From Mucilaginibacter sp. (GTDB lineage: Bacteria > Bacteroidota > Bacteroidia > Sphingobacteriales > Sphingobacteriaceae), in assembly GCF_028288225.1 (NCBI RefSeq), contig NZ_JAQBOC010000033.1:1-64000 (forward strand): a DNA stretch of 64,000 nucleotides, given 5' to 3'. Position numbers and translations under genes: made by a program. How positions within the stretch are numbered: the stretch's first letter is position 1; each line of letters starts with the position of its first letter. This document shows, in pieces, positions 35,701-45,636 of the stretch. The notes under the pieces are model-generated. The model was not told the DNA's origin. It saw only the letters and a program-made list of their open reading frames with translations, and did no database searches.

Positions 35701-38700
35701 TGTTGTGATAAGCACAGCAATCGTCCATCCGTTAGGTATAGCCATAAATGAAAAAGGGGTTTTATATGTTGTTGATAACCTCAATAGCAGGATACTGGAA
35801 ATTAAGCCGGTTGGAGGCTACTATGTAAATACACCGCTGCCGGCAGGTTTAATTATTGATAATGTTACCGGCATCATCAGCGGTACGCCATTGGTGCAAT
35901 CGCCCTATCAATATTATTATGTTTTAGCTTATAATAATACAGGGGACAGCGGATTTCATGTTGTGCCTATCCAGGTTGATCTTTTACCGCCTCCGGCAAT
36001 TGGTTATAGTACGCCAAAGTCATTCACAAAAAATATTGCAATTACCCCGCTGGTGCCGGTCAGCACAAATGTATCTGTAGTTGGTTATAACAACAGCCCG
36101 GCTACCATGGGCTCCGGTTTTGCCCTTCCGGTTGGTGTTGCAGTAGATGCTAAAGGCAATGTGTATGTAGCCGATAAAGGAAATGGCTTGTTAAAAAAGA
36201 TTGCAAAAGTGGGCGGGGCTATTACCAATATTGGCTCTGGATTTAATGACCCGAGCGGTGTAACGGTTGATGGCGCAGGGAATGTTTACGTAGCAGATAA
36301 TGTTAAAAATAAAGTTTATAAAGTACCGGTTGACGGTGGTGCAACTGTAGTAATAGGTACAGGGTTCAGCAGCCCTGCAGGTATAGCGATAGATTCTACC
36401 GGCAACATATATGTAGCTGATAATGGCGGTAATGCCATAAAGAAAATTCCTTTTGACGGAAGTGCCATTGTAACCATAGGTTCAGGTTTTAGCAGCCCGG
36501 CAGGTGTAACAGTGGATGTTTCCGGTAATGTTTATGTGGCTGATGCCGGCAATAATGCCATAAAGAAAATTCCTGCAGGCGGTGGCGCTCCGGTTACAAT
36601 AGGTTCGGGTTTTAACCAGCCGCTTGGGGTAGCTGTAGATGCCGGGGGCAATGTATATGTGGGTGATTTTAATAATAACGCAGTAAAGATCATCCCTGCA
36701 GGCGGTGGTGCTACAGTTTCCATAGGCTCAGGATTTAACCATCCTTATGGGGTAGCTGTTGATGCATCGGGCAATGTATATACAAGCGATTATTTGAACA
36801 ATGCAGTAAAAAAAATAATACCGGTTGGCGGCTATTTTATAGGGCCTGCCTTACCCCAGGGTTTAAATTTCGATAATAATACAGGCGTAATTAGCGGTAC
36901 GCCGGTAGTTGTAAGCCCGGCTACTGATTATACAGTTACCGGTTATAATATTAGCGCAAGCAGTTCAGCAAAATTGAATATAACTGTTAACCTTTTACCG
37001 CCGCCTACCGTTAGCTATAGTGGCCCTCAAGTTTATAAAACAGGTAAAGTTATTACACCGCTGGCTCCGGTAAGCAGTGGAGTAACAGCGCCGGGTTTTA
37101 GCAGTACACCCTCTGTAATAAGTTCTGTGGGTACACCAAACGCACTTACGGTTGATGCGGCAGGTAATATATATATGGCAGATCATGCCGATAACACAAT
37201 AAAAAAAATTCCTGCTAATGGTGGCTCGCCGGTTATTGTAGGCTCAGGCTTTACAACTCCAAATGGTGTAGCTGTAGATGCTGCCGGAAACGTTTATGTG
37301 GCTGATTTAAATAGCAGTTCGATAAAGATGATCCCTGTCGGCGGTGGCGCCCAGGTTGCTGTAGGCTCTGGTTTTTCTAATCCATATGGCGTTGCGGCAG
37401 ACGCTGCAGGAAATATATTTGTGGCTGATTATAATGGTTCATCTGCATACAAGATCCCGGCGGGCGGCGGCGCCCAGGTAAAAATAGCTACCATAGGTAC
37501 TCCTACCGGCATTGCTTTAGACGGTGTAGGCAACGTATATATCGCGGGCTTCTCGTTAAGTATTATTAAAAAATTTCCTGCTGATGGCAGCCCTTCAGTT
37601 ACCATTGGATCAGGCCTTAATCAGGTTTTCGGCGTCGCCGCGGATAATTTTGGTAATGTATTTCTTGCTGATTATTCCACGACTACCATTAAGGAGATTC
37701 CAGCTGGCGGTGGCGTCCCCATTATTTTAGCCTCTGACTTTGTTCATCCAATAGGAATGGCCTTAGACGCATTCGGAAACATTTATGTATCCGATATAGG
37801 AAGCCAAAAAATTAGTAAGCTGGGACGTACCGGTGGTTATTATATTAACCCTGTTTTACCCGCGGGCTTGAATTTTGATAATAATACAGGCATCATCAGC
37901 GGCACGCCAACAGTAGCCAGCCCTGCAACCAGTTATACAATAACCGCATATAACAGCAGTGGCGGCAGTGCAGCGACAGTAAACATAAAAACAATAGTAG
38001 CCACCAGTAATGCAACTCTTAGCGCCCTTATACCAAGCAGCGGGACATTAAGCCCGGTATTTGCAGCGGCAACTATAAGTTATACGGCCATTGTACCAAA
38101 TGCAACAACCTCCATAAAAATAACCCCCATCGCCGGCGATGTAAACGCCACCATAAAGGTAAACGGTACAACAGTAGCCCCGGGCGCAGCCTCGGCAAGC
38201 CTGCCATTAGTAGTAGGTACTAATGCCATCACCACTATAGTAACCGCATCAGATGGTACTACTACCAAAACCTATACGGTAACGGTAACCAGGGCGGCTT
38301 CGGGGTTATCAACCAATGCGCTGTTAACCTCAATCAAAATAAACCCGGTTACAACACTGGTAACGGTAAGCGGCCCGGGATTTAAGAATTATACAACCGA
38401 TGTACCCAACAGCGAAACCAGCCTGGCGGTTACTTCAATACTTCAGGATGCAACAGCAACTATAAAAGTAAATGGTATAACGGTAGCATCAAATGTGGCA
38501 TCACCGGCAATACCTCTTATTGTGGGCAATAATGTTATCAATGTAGTAGTAACAGCACAGGATGGTGCAAGCACCAAAACTTATATAATTTCTGCCACCC
38601 GTGCACAATCATCAAACGCTAACCTTGCAAGCTTTAAGATTAGCAGCGGCACATTAAGCCCGGTTTTTACAGCGGCAACAACCAGCTATACGGCAATTGT

Positions 38701-40159
38701 AGTTAATGCTGTAAGCTCAATAACAGTAACACCTGCAACAGGCGATGCCACAGCTTCTGTAAAAGTTAACGGTACAGCCGTAACCTCAGGAGCAGCATCA
38801 GCAGCACAACCTTTGGTAGTAGGTATAAATACCATAACCACTGTAGTAACTGCACAGAATGGTACAACCATTAAAACCTATACACTTACAATAACCAGGG
38901 CAAATTCGGTATCAACCAACGCGCTGTTAACCTCTATAAAGGTAAGTCCGGTTACAGCGCTGGCAGCAGTACCCGGTCCTGCCTTCAGGAATTATACAAC
39001 AGCGGTGCCAAACAGTGAGGCCAGCTTGCAGGTTATTGCTGTAGTTCAGGATGCGACCGCAACTATAAAAGTAAATGGTGTAATATCAGCATCGGGCGTA
39101 GCATCACAGGTAATACCACTTAATGTAGGTAATAATGTAATCAATACGGTAGTAACAGCACAGGATGGCCTGACAACTAATAGTTATATTATAACCGCAA
39201 CCCGTGCACCATCGGCAATTGCCACCCTTGCAAACTTTGCCATTAGCAGCGGCACATTAAGCCCGGTTTTCGCATCAGCCACAAGCAGCTACACAGCAAG
39301 CGTAGGCAGTGCCATAGCATCAATAACCGTAACGCCAACCATTAGTGCCGCCGGTGCCATTGTAAAAGTTAACGGTACAATAGCAGCCTCGGGTGCAGCC
39401 TCAGCAAGCATACCGTTAGCGGTAGGTACAAATACAATAACCACTGTGGTAACAGCACAGGATGGTATTACTACAAAAACTTATACACTAACGGTAACTA
39501 GGCCGTCAGCATTATCAGCCAATGCGCTTTTAACCAGTTTGAAATTAACTCCCGCCACACCACTGGTAACCGTTAGCGGGCCTGGGTTTAAAAATTATAC
39601 CTCAGCTATACCCAATAGCGAAACCAGCCTGCAGGTAACCGCTATAGTTCAGGATGCAACCGCAACGATAAAAGTAAATGGAACAGCGGTCGCATCAGGG
39701 GCAGCATCACCGGCAATACCGCTTGTTGTGGGCAGTAACGTAGTCAATGTAACAGTAACTGCACAGGATGGTACAACCACTAATGCCTACATTATTACCG
39801 CCACCCGCGCGCCAGCCAGCATGGCTCTTAAATACGTTGAAAACCCTGCCGATAGTTTGAAGGTTGCAGATGATGGCATTGTAGTGCACCAGGCAGTTTC
39901 GCCAAATGGCGACGGCAAAAATGATGTGCTTACGATAGACGGCTTAACAAAATACCCGGATAATAAGCTAACCATTATGAATGCAGGCGGTATTGAGATC
40001 TACCGGGCATCAGGCTATGATAATGCTAATAAAGTATTCGACGGGCATTCAAATAAAACCATGACGATGCAAAAGCCGGGTACCTATTTTTACCAGCTTG
40101 AATACACCGACAAAGGCAAAACAAAATATAAAACAGGTTATATTTTATTAAAATATTAA
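32762..40159 (+). CDS. Giant surface protein, tandem paralogue of the first
   Basis: 2465 aa from the ATG at 32762 (MKTILPALHNKFAKAAIIGK); signal peptide to about residue 40. Same architecture as its neighbour: five modules (approximate ends 407, 741, 1079, 1416, 1748), each with six NHL blades, counted individually (30 in all), and one putative Ig domain; three A/B pairs of cadherin-like sandwiches (about 1748-2353); CHU_C sorting domain at the end (SPNGDGKNDVLTIDGLTKYP ... YKTGYILLKY). Some blades are degenerate (e.g. NTGRVFFAEAGINMIRSA in module 3, VYIAGFSLSIIKKF in module 5), so the propellers differ in detail from those of the first copy and may bind other ligands. Independent terminator upstream suggests its own transcript. 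The TPR-type kinase follows 220 nt later. Confidence 0.93.
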   Translation: MKTILPALHNKFAKAAIIGKLLVFISTLLFCFSISLYAGVNPNKNKHFNRHIKKVGSNLPKDNLASGLVVPTISYSGPQVYTAGTAITALSPTSSGVAAVAYDNVLVNISTGLIGPRGLAVDVAGNVYVADYLGGQVKKIPVGGGAPVILGSGFSHPMGVAVDPAGNVYVADLGSTDIKMIPVGGGVPVIIATGFSNPFGIAIDLSGNLYVADYGNKVVKMIPAAGGTPVIIGSGFNNVACVTVDAAGNVYAGDSGDHAIYEIPAGGGAKVVIGSGPASPYGITVDGAGNIYIADGISNLVKKIPAGGGAPVMIGSGSDTMTGVAIDASGNLYVSEFGGKTVNKISVVGGYHINKALPAGLTFDSATGVISGTPTISSPATNYIVTAFNGSGSSQTTVNIKVNAVNFSYNNPQTYITTTTIAPLAPTGSGVTAAGYSNSPVNIGSVFNKPRSLAMDAMGNIYVADYGSNSIKKIPAGGGAPVLIASGVGTPVGIALDTAGNIYVADYNGNAIRKIPAGGGAIVTVGSGFLHPNGVAVDGAGNIFVADNGNQAMKKIPVAGGAVINLGTYTNLLGVATDAAGNVYFAEKSNGVIYKLPVAGGLPFIIASGFTNPLGLAVDAAGNLFVADASITTILELPALGNTLVPISSGFNFPASVITDAAGNLYVADYLNNAVKKIKPTGGYYINALPAGLNFDNATGIISGTPAVASPATDYFVTAYNSFGSNAAAVNIKVDLLPLPVINYISSSKPYAVNNAITPMPPQSSGVAAPGYSTSPFAFRSGLNNPLAVAVDNTGRVFFAEAGINMIRSAAPGNNNTFTAGSGYNYPGGVAVDGINMYVADQLNNVIKKNNKNGGSSVIIGSGFNNPCAVAVDALGNVYVADKGNNAIKKIPVGGGAIITIGSGFNQPSGVAVDAAGNVYVADYGNNAIKMIPVGGGSPIILGSGFSQPNGVAVDASGYIYIADTGNNTIEKMPAGGGTPVVISTAIVHPLGIAINEKGVLYVVDNLNSRILEIKPVGGYYVNTPLPAGLIIDNVTGIISGTPLVQSPYQYYYVLAYNNTGDSGFHVVPIQVDLLPPPAIGYSTPKSFTKNIAITPLVPVSTNVSVVGYNNSPATMGSGFALPVGVAVDAKGNVYVADKGNGLLKKIAKVGGAITNIGSGFNDPSGVTVDGAGNVYVADNVKNKVYKVPVDGGATVVIGTGFSSPAGIAIDSTGNIYVADNGGNAIKKIPFDGSAIVTIGSGFSSPAGVTVDVSGNVYVADAGNNAIKKIPAGGGAPVTIGSGFNQPLGVAVDAGGNVYVGDFNNNAVKIIPAGGGATVSIGSGFNHPYGVAVDASGNVYTSDYLNNAVKKIIPVGGYFIGPALPQGLNFDNNTGVISGTPVVVSPATDYTVTGYNISASSSAKLNITVNLLPPPTVSYSGPQVYKTGKVITPLAPVSSGVTAPGFSSTPSVISSVGTPNALTVDAAGNIYMADHADNTIKKIPANGGSPVIVGSGFTTPNGVAVDAAGNVYVADLNSSSIKMIPVGGGAQVAVGSGFSNPYGVAADAAGNIFVADYNGSSAYKIPAGGGAQVKIATIGTPTGIALDGVGNVYIAGFSLSIIKKFPADGSPSVTIGSGLNQVFGVAADNFGNVFLADYSTTTIKEIPAGGGVPIILASDFVHPIGMALDAFGNIYVSDIGSQKISKLGRTGGYYINPVLPAGLNFDNNTGIISGTPTVASPATSYTITAYNSSGGSAATVNIKTIVATSNATLSALIPSSGTLSPVFAAATISYTAIVPNATTSIKITPIAGDVNATIKVNGTTVAPGAASASLPLVVGTNAITTIVTASDGTTTKTYTVTVTRAASGLSTNALLTSIKINPVTTLVTVSGPGFKNYTTDVPNSETSLAVTSILQDATATIKVNGITVASNVASPAIPLIVGNNVINVVVTAQDGASTKTYIISATRAQSSNANLASFKISSGTLSPVFTAATTSYTAIVVNAVSSITVTPATGDATASVKVNGTAVTSGAASAAQPLVVGINTITTVVTAQNGTTIKTYTLTITRANSVSTNALLTSIKVSPVTALAAVPGPAFRNYTTAVPNSEASLQVIAVVQDATATIKVNGVISASGVASQVIPLNVGNNVINTVVTAQDGLTTNSYIITATRAPSAIATLANFAISSGTLSPVFASATSSYTASVGSAIASITVTPTISAAGAIVKVNGTIAASGAASASIPLAVGTNTITTVVTAQDGITTKTYTLTVTRPSALSANALLTSLKLTPATPLVTVSGPGFKNYTSAIPNSETSLQVTAIVQDATATIKVNGTAVASGAASPAIPLVVGSNVVNVTVTAQDGTTTNAYIITATRAPASMALKYVENPADSLKVADDGIVVHQAVSPNGDGKNDVLTIDGLTKYPDNKLTIMNAGGIEIYRASGYDNANKVFDGHSNKTMTMQKPGTYFYQLEYTDKGKTKYKTGYILLKY

Positions 40160-40187
40160 GATGAATTATTAGTTAGGGAGAAACACG

Positions 40188-40218
40188 CACGGCTGGGCAA
40201 TTTTATTTGCCTGCCGTG
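40188..40218 (+). other. Conserved 3' hairpin after the second giant gene
   Basis: CACGGCTGGGCAA (40188-40200) and TTGCCTGCCGTG (40207-40218) pair as two helices of 6 and 5 bp separated by a small internal loop. Position (28 nt after the stop) and flanks (TTAGTTAGGGAGAAACAC before, CAGTGTTAACA after) match the copy at 32313, with changes such as T:G to C:G in the stem. Confidence 0.7.
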
Positions 40219-40379
40219 GCAGTGTTAACAGATAACAAATAAACCAAATACAACCAGCCAGGTGACATATTATTTAGGTTACTGTTATTATTATTTATTA
40301 TTTAAAGATTTAGAGTGGCATATTATTTTAATAAAATAGTAGATTTAGGGGGAAATATAATCCCTTAAAAACCTTACAC

Positions 40380-42461
40380 ATGCGTTTTTTTAAAATCGTT
40401 GTATTTGTATCATTAGCTTTTTCTTTTAAACTAAATGCACAAAATTCGGCTATTGATAGTTTAAAGAAGATCATAGCGTTACACCGCAATAATGAGGAAG
40501 AGAGCATTACCATAAATAGATTGGCAAGCCTGTTAACAAGGTACGATATGAATTTAGCCAAGTATTATTCGTATAGGGCCATCAAAATGAGCTCCCGCTT
40601 TAATAACCCACGTATCTTGAGTAATGCTTATGCGCAATTAGTAAGTATTTATTTTAATACAGGTATGCTGGATAGTTCCCGGTTCTTTTTAAATGAAACT
40701 AAATTAATGGCTGATAAAGCCAGCGACAATGACACTGAAGGGATAAAAATGAAATTAAATTATCACGGTGCTGCAGGTTTATTATATAAAATGGAAGGCA
40801 ATTACAAAACAGCCTTACCCCACCAATTAATTGCACTCAATTTATGTAGCAAGCTTGATCAAACTAATAAAAATAATATTGAATCTACTGCTGGTCAATC
40901 CTTAAATATTGGAAACACTTATATTGAGCTTGGCGATTATAAAACAGCGTTAACCTATCATTTAAAATCGCTTAATCTTTTTTTAAAAATAGGTGGCCAA
41001 AAAGGCGAGTCATTTTGCTACCAGGCAATAGCGAACGATTTTATACACCTGCATCTTTTTCAGCAGGCCCTGCCTTATGCACTGCGTGCCCAATCGCTTA
41101 AAAAAACCATTAATGATAAGCGCGGCATCTCAACAGCAGGAATTGGCCTTGGCACTATTTACAGGGGGCTTAAAAAATATAATGTAGCTTTAGATCAGTT
41201 TAATATAGCGTTGCAGGTAGATCAGGATATGAGTCTTTTGTCTGAAGAGGCCGAAGTTTTAACTGAAATAGGGAACACCTATACCGAAATGAATAAGCCT
41301 AAAGAGGCTGCTGCTTACTTTATTAAAGCAAGATATATAGCAGGAAAAGCCGGAGATAACGCTGCAATTACTAAAATAGATGCAAGGATCGCTTTTTTAC
41401 AATCAGGCTACCAGGAAAAACAGCGTGCAGAAAAGAAAATGCTTAAAGCTATTGATGAGTCTATAAAAAATGGTGATAAACAGCAGGAGTTAAATAATTA
41501 CAAATACCTCGCTAAATTTTATTCAGATCAAAAGGATTTCGAAAAATCACTAACATACAGCGAAAAATATCATGAAGCGGTTAACAGTATTCAAAATACT
41601 GAATTAACGCTGCAGGTAAAAAGGCTCGAAGAACAATTTTCTGTTAAGCGAAAGGAACAAGAGATCATACTATTAAAAAAAGATCAAAAAATAAATAAAA
41701 CCTCTCTTGAAAAACAGCGGACGCTCAAATATTCAGAAATAACAGTTGGTGTTCTCTTGTTGATGATAATAGTAATTGCAGCTTACCGCACCCGTACATT
41801 GCAAAAGGCAAAGGCCATTATTGAGATGGATAAAATGCGGACATCTATTGCCCGGGATCTGCATGATGATATTGGCTCAAGGCTAACAAATATCCAGTTT
41901 TTAACGGAACTGTTGAGGCAACAGCCAATAACAGGCGCGCGTACCGAAAAAGATCATATAACCGATATCCGCGAAGAACTGCTTGCTTCAACAGAGGCGC
42001 TTGATGAAATCGTATGGAACATGAAAACCAAGCCCGATGACCAGGGAACTCTCCCGGTAAGAATGAGGAGATATGCCGGAGACATTTTCGATAACAACGA
42101 TGTGGATTACCATATGAATGTTAATGAAGAGTTTTCAGATCACTCAATTTCGCACGAAAAACAAAGGGATATTTTTTTAATGTTCAGGGAGATCCTTAAT
42201 AATATCAGGAAACATGCCTGCGCCAAATATGTAACGATAGACCTGGCAACAAATAAGGACAGGTTTTGCTTTGAAATTAAAGATGACGGAAAAGGCTTTG
42301 ACCCCGGGCAAATAAATAAAGGCCGCAACGGGTTGAAGAATATTAAAAGCAGGGTTGAAAAATGGGGCGGAACGTTAGAGATGACCTCCGCGAATGGCAC
42401 ATTTGTAAGCGTTTCTATCCCCCTTGAAGGAAAAAGCATTTCTTTATTCCGTAAGGCATAA
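40380..42461 (+). CDS. TPR-containing sensor histidine kinase (HisKA_3 type)
   Basis: 693 aa. Signal peptide ([19 protein letters not shown]), then about 350 residues of tetratricopeptide repeats in the periplasm (e.g. [40 protein letters not shown]), a coiled segment (about 405-445), one membrane helix (about 455-470), HisKA_3 with phosphoacceptor His495 in [16 protein letters not shown], and HATPase_c ([40 protein letters not shown]). The kinase core is the same type as that of the kinase at 20904 but the sensor is TPR in place of a propeller. The regulator starts 12 nt downstream, so one operon. Confidence 0.93.
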   Translation: MRFFKIVVFVSLAFSFKLNAQNSAIDSLKKIIALHRNNEEESITINRLASLLTRYDMNLAKYYSYRAIKMSSRFNNPRILSNAYAQLVSIYFNTGMLDSSRFFLNETKLMADKASDNDTEGIKMKLNYHGAAGLLYKMEGNYKTALPHQLIALNLCSKLDQTNKNNIESTAGQSLNIGNTYIELGDYKTALTYHLKSLNLFLKIGGQKGESFCYQAIANDFIHLHLFQQALPYALRAQSLKKTINDKRGISTAGIGLGTIYRGLKKYNVALDQFNIALQVDQDMSLLSEEAEVLTEIGNTYTEMNKPKEAAAYFIKARYIAGKAGDNAAITKIDARIAFLQSGYQEKQRAEKKMLKAIDESIKNGDKQQELNNYKYLAKFYSDQKDFEKSLTYSEKYHEAVNSIQNTELTLQVKRLEEQFSVKRKEQEIILLKKDQKINKTSLEKQRTLKYSEITVGVLLLMIIVIAAYRTRTLQKAKAIIEMDKMRTSIARDLHDDIGSRLTNIQFLTELLRQQPITGARTEKDHITDIREELLASTEALDEIVWNMKTKPDDQGTLPVRMRRYAGDIFDNNDVDYHMNVNEEFSDHSISHEKQRDIFLMFREILNNIRKHACAKYVTIDLATNKDRFCFEIKDDGKGFDPGQINKGRNGLKNIKSRVEKWGGTLEMTSANGTFVSVSIPLEGKSISLFRKA

Positions 42462-42473
42462 TACAACAAGTAT

Positions 42474-43115
42474 ATGGACCAAAAATTAGTGATATATGAG
42501 GATAATGAGGCGTTAAGGAACTCACTGGTGTATCTTTTAAATGCGCAGAACGGTTATGAAGTGGTGGGCGATTTTAATAATGTGAACAATGTAAAAGAGC
42601 AGATAGCCCTTAAACAGCCCGACCTGGTGATAATGGATATTGATATGCCGGGCAAGGATGGTATAACCGGAGTAGGAGAGATAAAAGAGATGCGGCCCGG
42701 AACCATTATTATTATGTACACCCAATTTGAAGATGATGACCGTTTATTCAGGAGCATTTGTGCAGGCGCTGATGGCTATATCCTTAAAAAAACATCTCCC
42801 GAGAAATTTTTTGATGCCATAAAAGAAGTTTTAAACGGGGGGGCACCTATGTCGCCGTTGATCGCAAAAAAAGTCATCGATTCTTTTAAAACCACAAAGC
42901 AAAACAATAATTTGCAGGTAAAATACGAACTTACAAACAGGGAAACCGAAATACTTCAACTCCTAACCAAAGGGTATAGCGTAAAGCTAATAGCGCACGA
43001 AATGAATATAGCCTATGATACTGCCCGTTCACATTTACGAAACACTTATAGAAAGCTCCATGTAAATTGCGGCAAAGAAGCCATAGCTATATTATTGGCA
43101 TCAAAAATAAATTAG
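42474..43115 (+). CDS. LuxR/NarL-family response regulator
   Basis: 213 aa. Receiver domain with phosphoacceptor Asp55 in LVIMDIDMPGKDG and Lys in YILKKTSPEKF; LuxR helix-turn-helix at about 148-210 (LTNRETEILQLLTKGYSVKL, TARSHLRNTYRKLHVNCGKE). Partner of the TPR kinase 12 nt upstream. Aligns without gaps in the receiver to the regulator at 23940 (shared DNxALR.SL.YL, MDIDMPG..GI, GAxGY.LKKT.P.K..DAI.EV..GGAPM), so both systems derive from one duplication of the output half. DNA targets unknown; the giant genes are the natural candidates. Confidence 0.93.
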   Translation: MDQKLVIYEDNEALRNSLVYLLNAQNGYEVVGDFNNVNNVKEQIALKQPDLVIMDIDMPGKDGITGVGEIKEMRPGTIIIMYTQFEDDDRLFRSICAGADGYILKKTSPEKFFDAIKEVLNGGAPMSPLIAKKVIDSFKTTKQNNNLQVKYELTNRETEILQLLTKGYSVKLIAHEMNIAYDTARSHLRNTYRKLHVNCGKEAIAILLASKIN

Positions 43116-43381
43116 GTTAGCTAAATTGAATGCCTGGCCTGCAAATGTGTGGGTTACGGGTTTGTGTTTAAGCCTGCGCTGCCTCATGCCGGGTTGGGGA
43201 GTTTCGTTTTTCAGCGTTCATTTAAATGGAACCTGACCTTAATCTAACTTTTTACGGATCCTTGTTGCAAATATTAAAATCATTTTATATATTGCTGATT
43301 ATCAATTCCTAAATAACTAGTCAGAAGTCCAATTTTTTCCATGCGTGTTTAACGAATATCTATTTAATACCTTACACCGCT

Positions 43382-44848
43382 ATGCAGAAGTCCGGCAACA
43401 GCGAAATCTTTTTTTCACAGGACGCTTATGGAGCGCCACTGGTAGAGATCAACTCTGGCGGCAAGACTATATTTGTGATCAGCGACCTGCACCTGGCAGC
43501 CGGAATAAATAAAAGCAGCAATTATGAAGGAACTGAAAATTTCTTTGCTGATCAGTCATTCGTCCGGTTTATAGATCACCTGGAAAAAAAGGATCCCGCA
43601 GGTAAAGCATTACTCGTAATAAATGGTGATTTTATCGATTTTTTACGAATCTGCAACTTTCCTGATGCCGATCAGGACTTTTCAGATTGGGAGGAAATGC
43701 TCCAAATCGTTGGGATCACCAAATCACAAAAGGAGCTTCGTGACTCAATTGTAAAAAAAGAGAAAACATTCGGTCTGCGCACAAATGATTATAAATCTGT
43801 ATGGAAACTCCATGTGTGCATCTCGGGGCACAAAGATCTATTTGAGCGGCTGGCTTTATGGGTGCATAACGGCAATGAATTAATTATTACCAAAGGCAAC
43901 CACGACCTGGAGTGGTATTGGAGACCTGTTCAAAACTACCTGCAATATTTCCTGGCAAAGCTCCTTTCGCAAAAATTACAATTGCCTATCGTAACCACGC
44001 TGTCAGTAATTATCAGCCTGACAACATTTGCAGATCATTCAATCATCATAGATAAAAAAATTTATATTGAACACGGCCATTGTTATGAAAACTCAACCGC
44101 TGTGCAAGGTGCTGTTCTTAGTGATAATCAACAGGAGTTAAACCTGCCGTTCGCTTCTTTTTTTAACCGGTATTTAGTTAATAAAATTGAACTGGTTTAC
44201 CCTTTTATAGATAATGTAAGACCGCGGGAAAACATCCTGCTTGTATTATTCCGGGAACGGTTTCCGCTGGCCCTGAAAATGATCTTTTACTACGTGCCTT
44301 TTACAATTTTGTTAATCCCGAAGAAAATGTGGTGGCCGGTTTTTAAATATGCCATTACTTTTTTCCTGATTATTATTCTACCGATCGCCATTACCGGTTA
44401 TGCAATTTATAAAAGCCTTCCGCATGAATCACATCCGCAGGATACCTCCTGGATTTTACAGCAAATATTGAACATAGGTCAAAACCTCGGCTTCCTTTTA
44501 CTCTCCTATCTCTTCGGCAGAATTATGACGCTGGTAAAACTAAATCCACCGGCCAGTTTTGTTTCGTACGCTGAAAACATTTTCAATAAAAATAACGCAT
44601 TACAAGTAGTGACTTTTGGACATACACATAACCCGGAACAAAAAAATAATAGCGGAAAATGGTATTTAAACACAGGCACATGGATGCCCATTTTTGAAGC
44701 ATCTTCTGCCGATGTGCGCATAGATAAAACTTACACGTTTCTGCACTTTGATTACGATAGCGCCGGGGAATTGATAATTCATCCTTTACAACGCTGGAAC
44801 GATGATGCTTTACGTGATGACGAGTTAGCGTTAATTGAAAAAAGCTAA
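43382..44848 (+). CDS. Membrane-associated calcineurin-like metallophosphoesterase
   Basis: 488 aa. All five metallophosphoesterase blocks are present: FVISDLHLAAG (about 32), VINGDFIDF (about 80), ITKGNHDLEW (about 170), EHGHCYE (about 225) and FGHTHNPE (about 414). Between the fourth and fifth blocks, residues about 296-385 contain two or three hydrophobic helices (MIFYYVPFTILLIPKKM, YAITFFLIIILPIAITGYAI, GFLLLSYLFGRIM), an insertion not found in soluble family members, so the enzyme is probably anchored with its catalytic site at the cytoplasmic membrane. Substrate unknown; lipid-phosphate or nucleotide hydrolysis are options. Single gene. Confidence 0.85.
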   Translation: MQKSGNSEIFFSQDAYGAPLVEINSGGKTIFVISDLHLAAGINKSSNYEGTENFFADQSFVRFIDHLEKKDPAGKALLVINGDFIDFLRICNFPDADQDFSDWEEMLQIVGITKSQKELRDSIVKKEKTFGLRTNDYKSVWKLHVCISGHKDLFERLALWVHNGNELIITKGNHDLEWYWRPVQNYLQYFLAKLLSQKLQLPIVTTLSVIISLTTFADHSIIIDKKIYIEHGHCYENSTAVQGAVLSDNQQELNLPFASFFNRYLVNKIELVYPFIDNVRPRENILLVLFRERFPLALKMIFYYVPFTILLIPKKMWWPVFKYAITFFLIIILPIAITGYAIYKSLPHESHPQDTSWILQQILNIGQNLGFLLLSYLFGRIMTLVKLNPPASFVSYAENIFNKNNALQVVTFGHTHNPEQKNNSGKWYLNTGTWMPIFEASSADVRIDKTYTFLHFDYDSAGELIIHPLQRWNDDALRDDELALIEKS

Positions 44849-44978
44849 ATAGCTCAGGTTTATCTTGTTAACACCGGCCCGACTATCGGGTTTGCTAACT
44901 GCTTAAATAACAACTAATAATGTAATATGAAGTAAGAATTTTAACTGTATAAAACGCTTAATCTAAAAACTTAAAGCT

Positions 44979-45536
44979 ATGTCACAAAAATGGACTTTCG
45001 AAACCCTTGCCCAATGCGACAAGGCCACATTAGAAAAAATATTGCTGAATGGCACACCCCCTGATTTAGAAAAACTGAACGGATATATATATTGCGGATG
45101 GAACCATGAACCGATCGGAAAAATATCAGGTGAAAAGTTTAAAAAAGGTTTTTACAAAAGAAACGGCGCTAATTACGGATATAACGAAACTGTAATACAG
45201 GACCATCAAAAATACCTGGGACAATGGGAAGTAGGGTTACACAAAGTACGGCCAAACCAGTTAGGCTATTTCAGGACATCATATGTAAAAGATGAGCCAT
45301 ATCACAAACTCTACCAGCCATATTTACACCTGGCGCATTTTAATTACGATATACCATTTCACAAGTTTACTCTTAGCTTTTTTAGAGTGATCCGGGATTT
45401 TGTAGTATTACCAAACGAAGGAGATCATAGTTTAATGCTGTGCAAGGCTTACCTCACCTTTGGCGAAAACCTGAATATTTTTTACTGCTATTTTTTGCTG
45501 GGCCATCCGCAGGAAATACAATACCTGCCCTGGTAA
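44979..45536 (+). CDS. Hypothetical protein upstream of a GMC oxidoreductase
   Basis: 185 aa, MSQKWTFETLAQCDKATLEK to QEIQYLPW. No signal peptide and no enzyme motif that I recognise. The sequence is rich in Tyr, Trp, His and Phe and contains GYIYCGWNHEPIGKISGEKF and FRVIRDFVVLPNEGDHSLML, which suggest a lipocalin-like or beta-barrel fold, but this is a guess. It ends 100 nt before the GMC oxidoreductase gene on the same strand, so the two are likely co-transcribed and may act on the same substrate. Confidence 0.7.
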   Translation: MSQKWTFETLAQCDKATLEKILLNGTPPDLEKLNGYIYCGWNHEPIGKISGEKFKKGFYKRNGANYGYNETVIQDHQKYLGQWEVGLHKVRPNQLGYFRTSYVKDEPYHKLYQPYLHLAHFNYDIPFHKFTLSFFRVIRDFVVLPNEGDHSLMLCKAYLTFGENLNIFYCYFLLGHPQEIQYLPW

Positions 45537-45636
45537 AGAAGCTTCAAGAATGCCTGTTGTAAAAAAACAAAGCATGCTAAATACATCCCTCTGATTTTCC
45601 CCAAACAAATAATATTTTATTTAAAACTCTGATATT

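Noticed and set aside
25195..37830. Regularly spaced repeats that could look like a CRISPR array or satellite DNA
   Set aside because: Period is about 129 nt within coding sequence, with variable sequence that conserves protein blades, not exact repeats with spacers.
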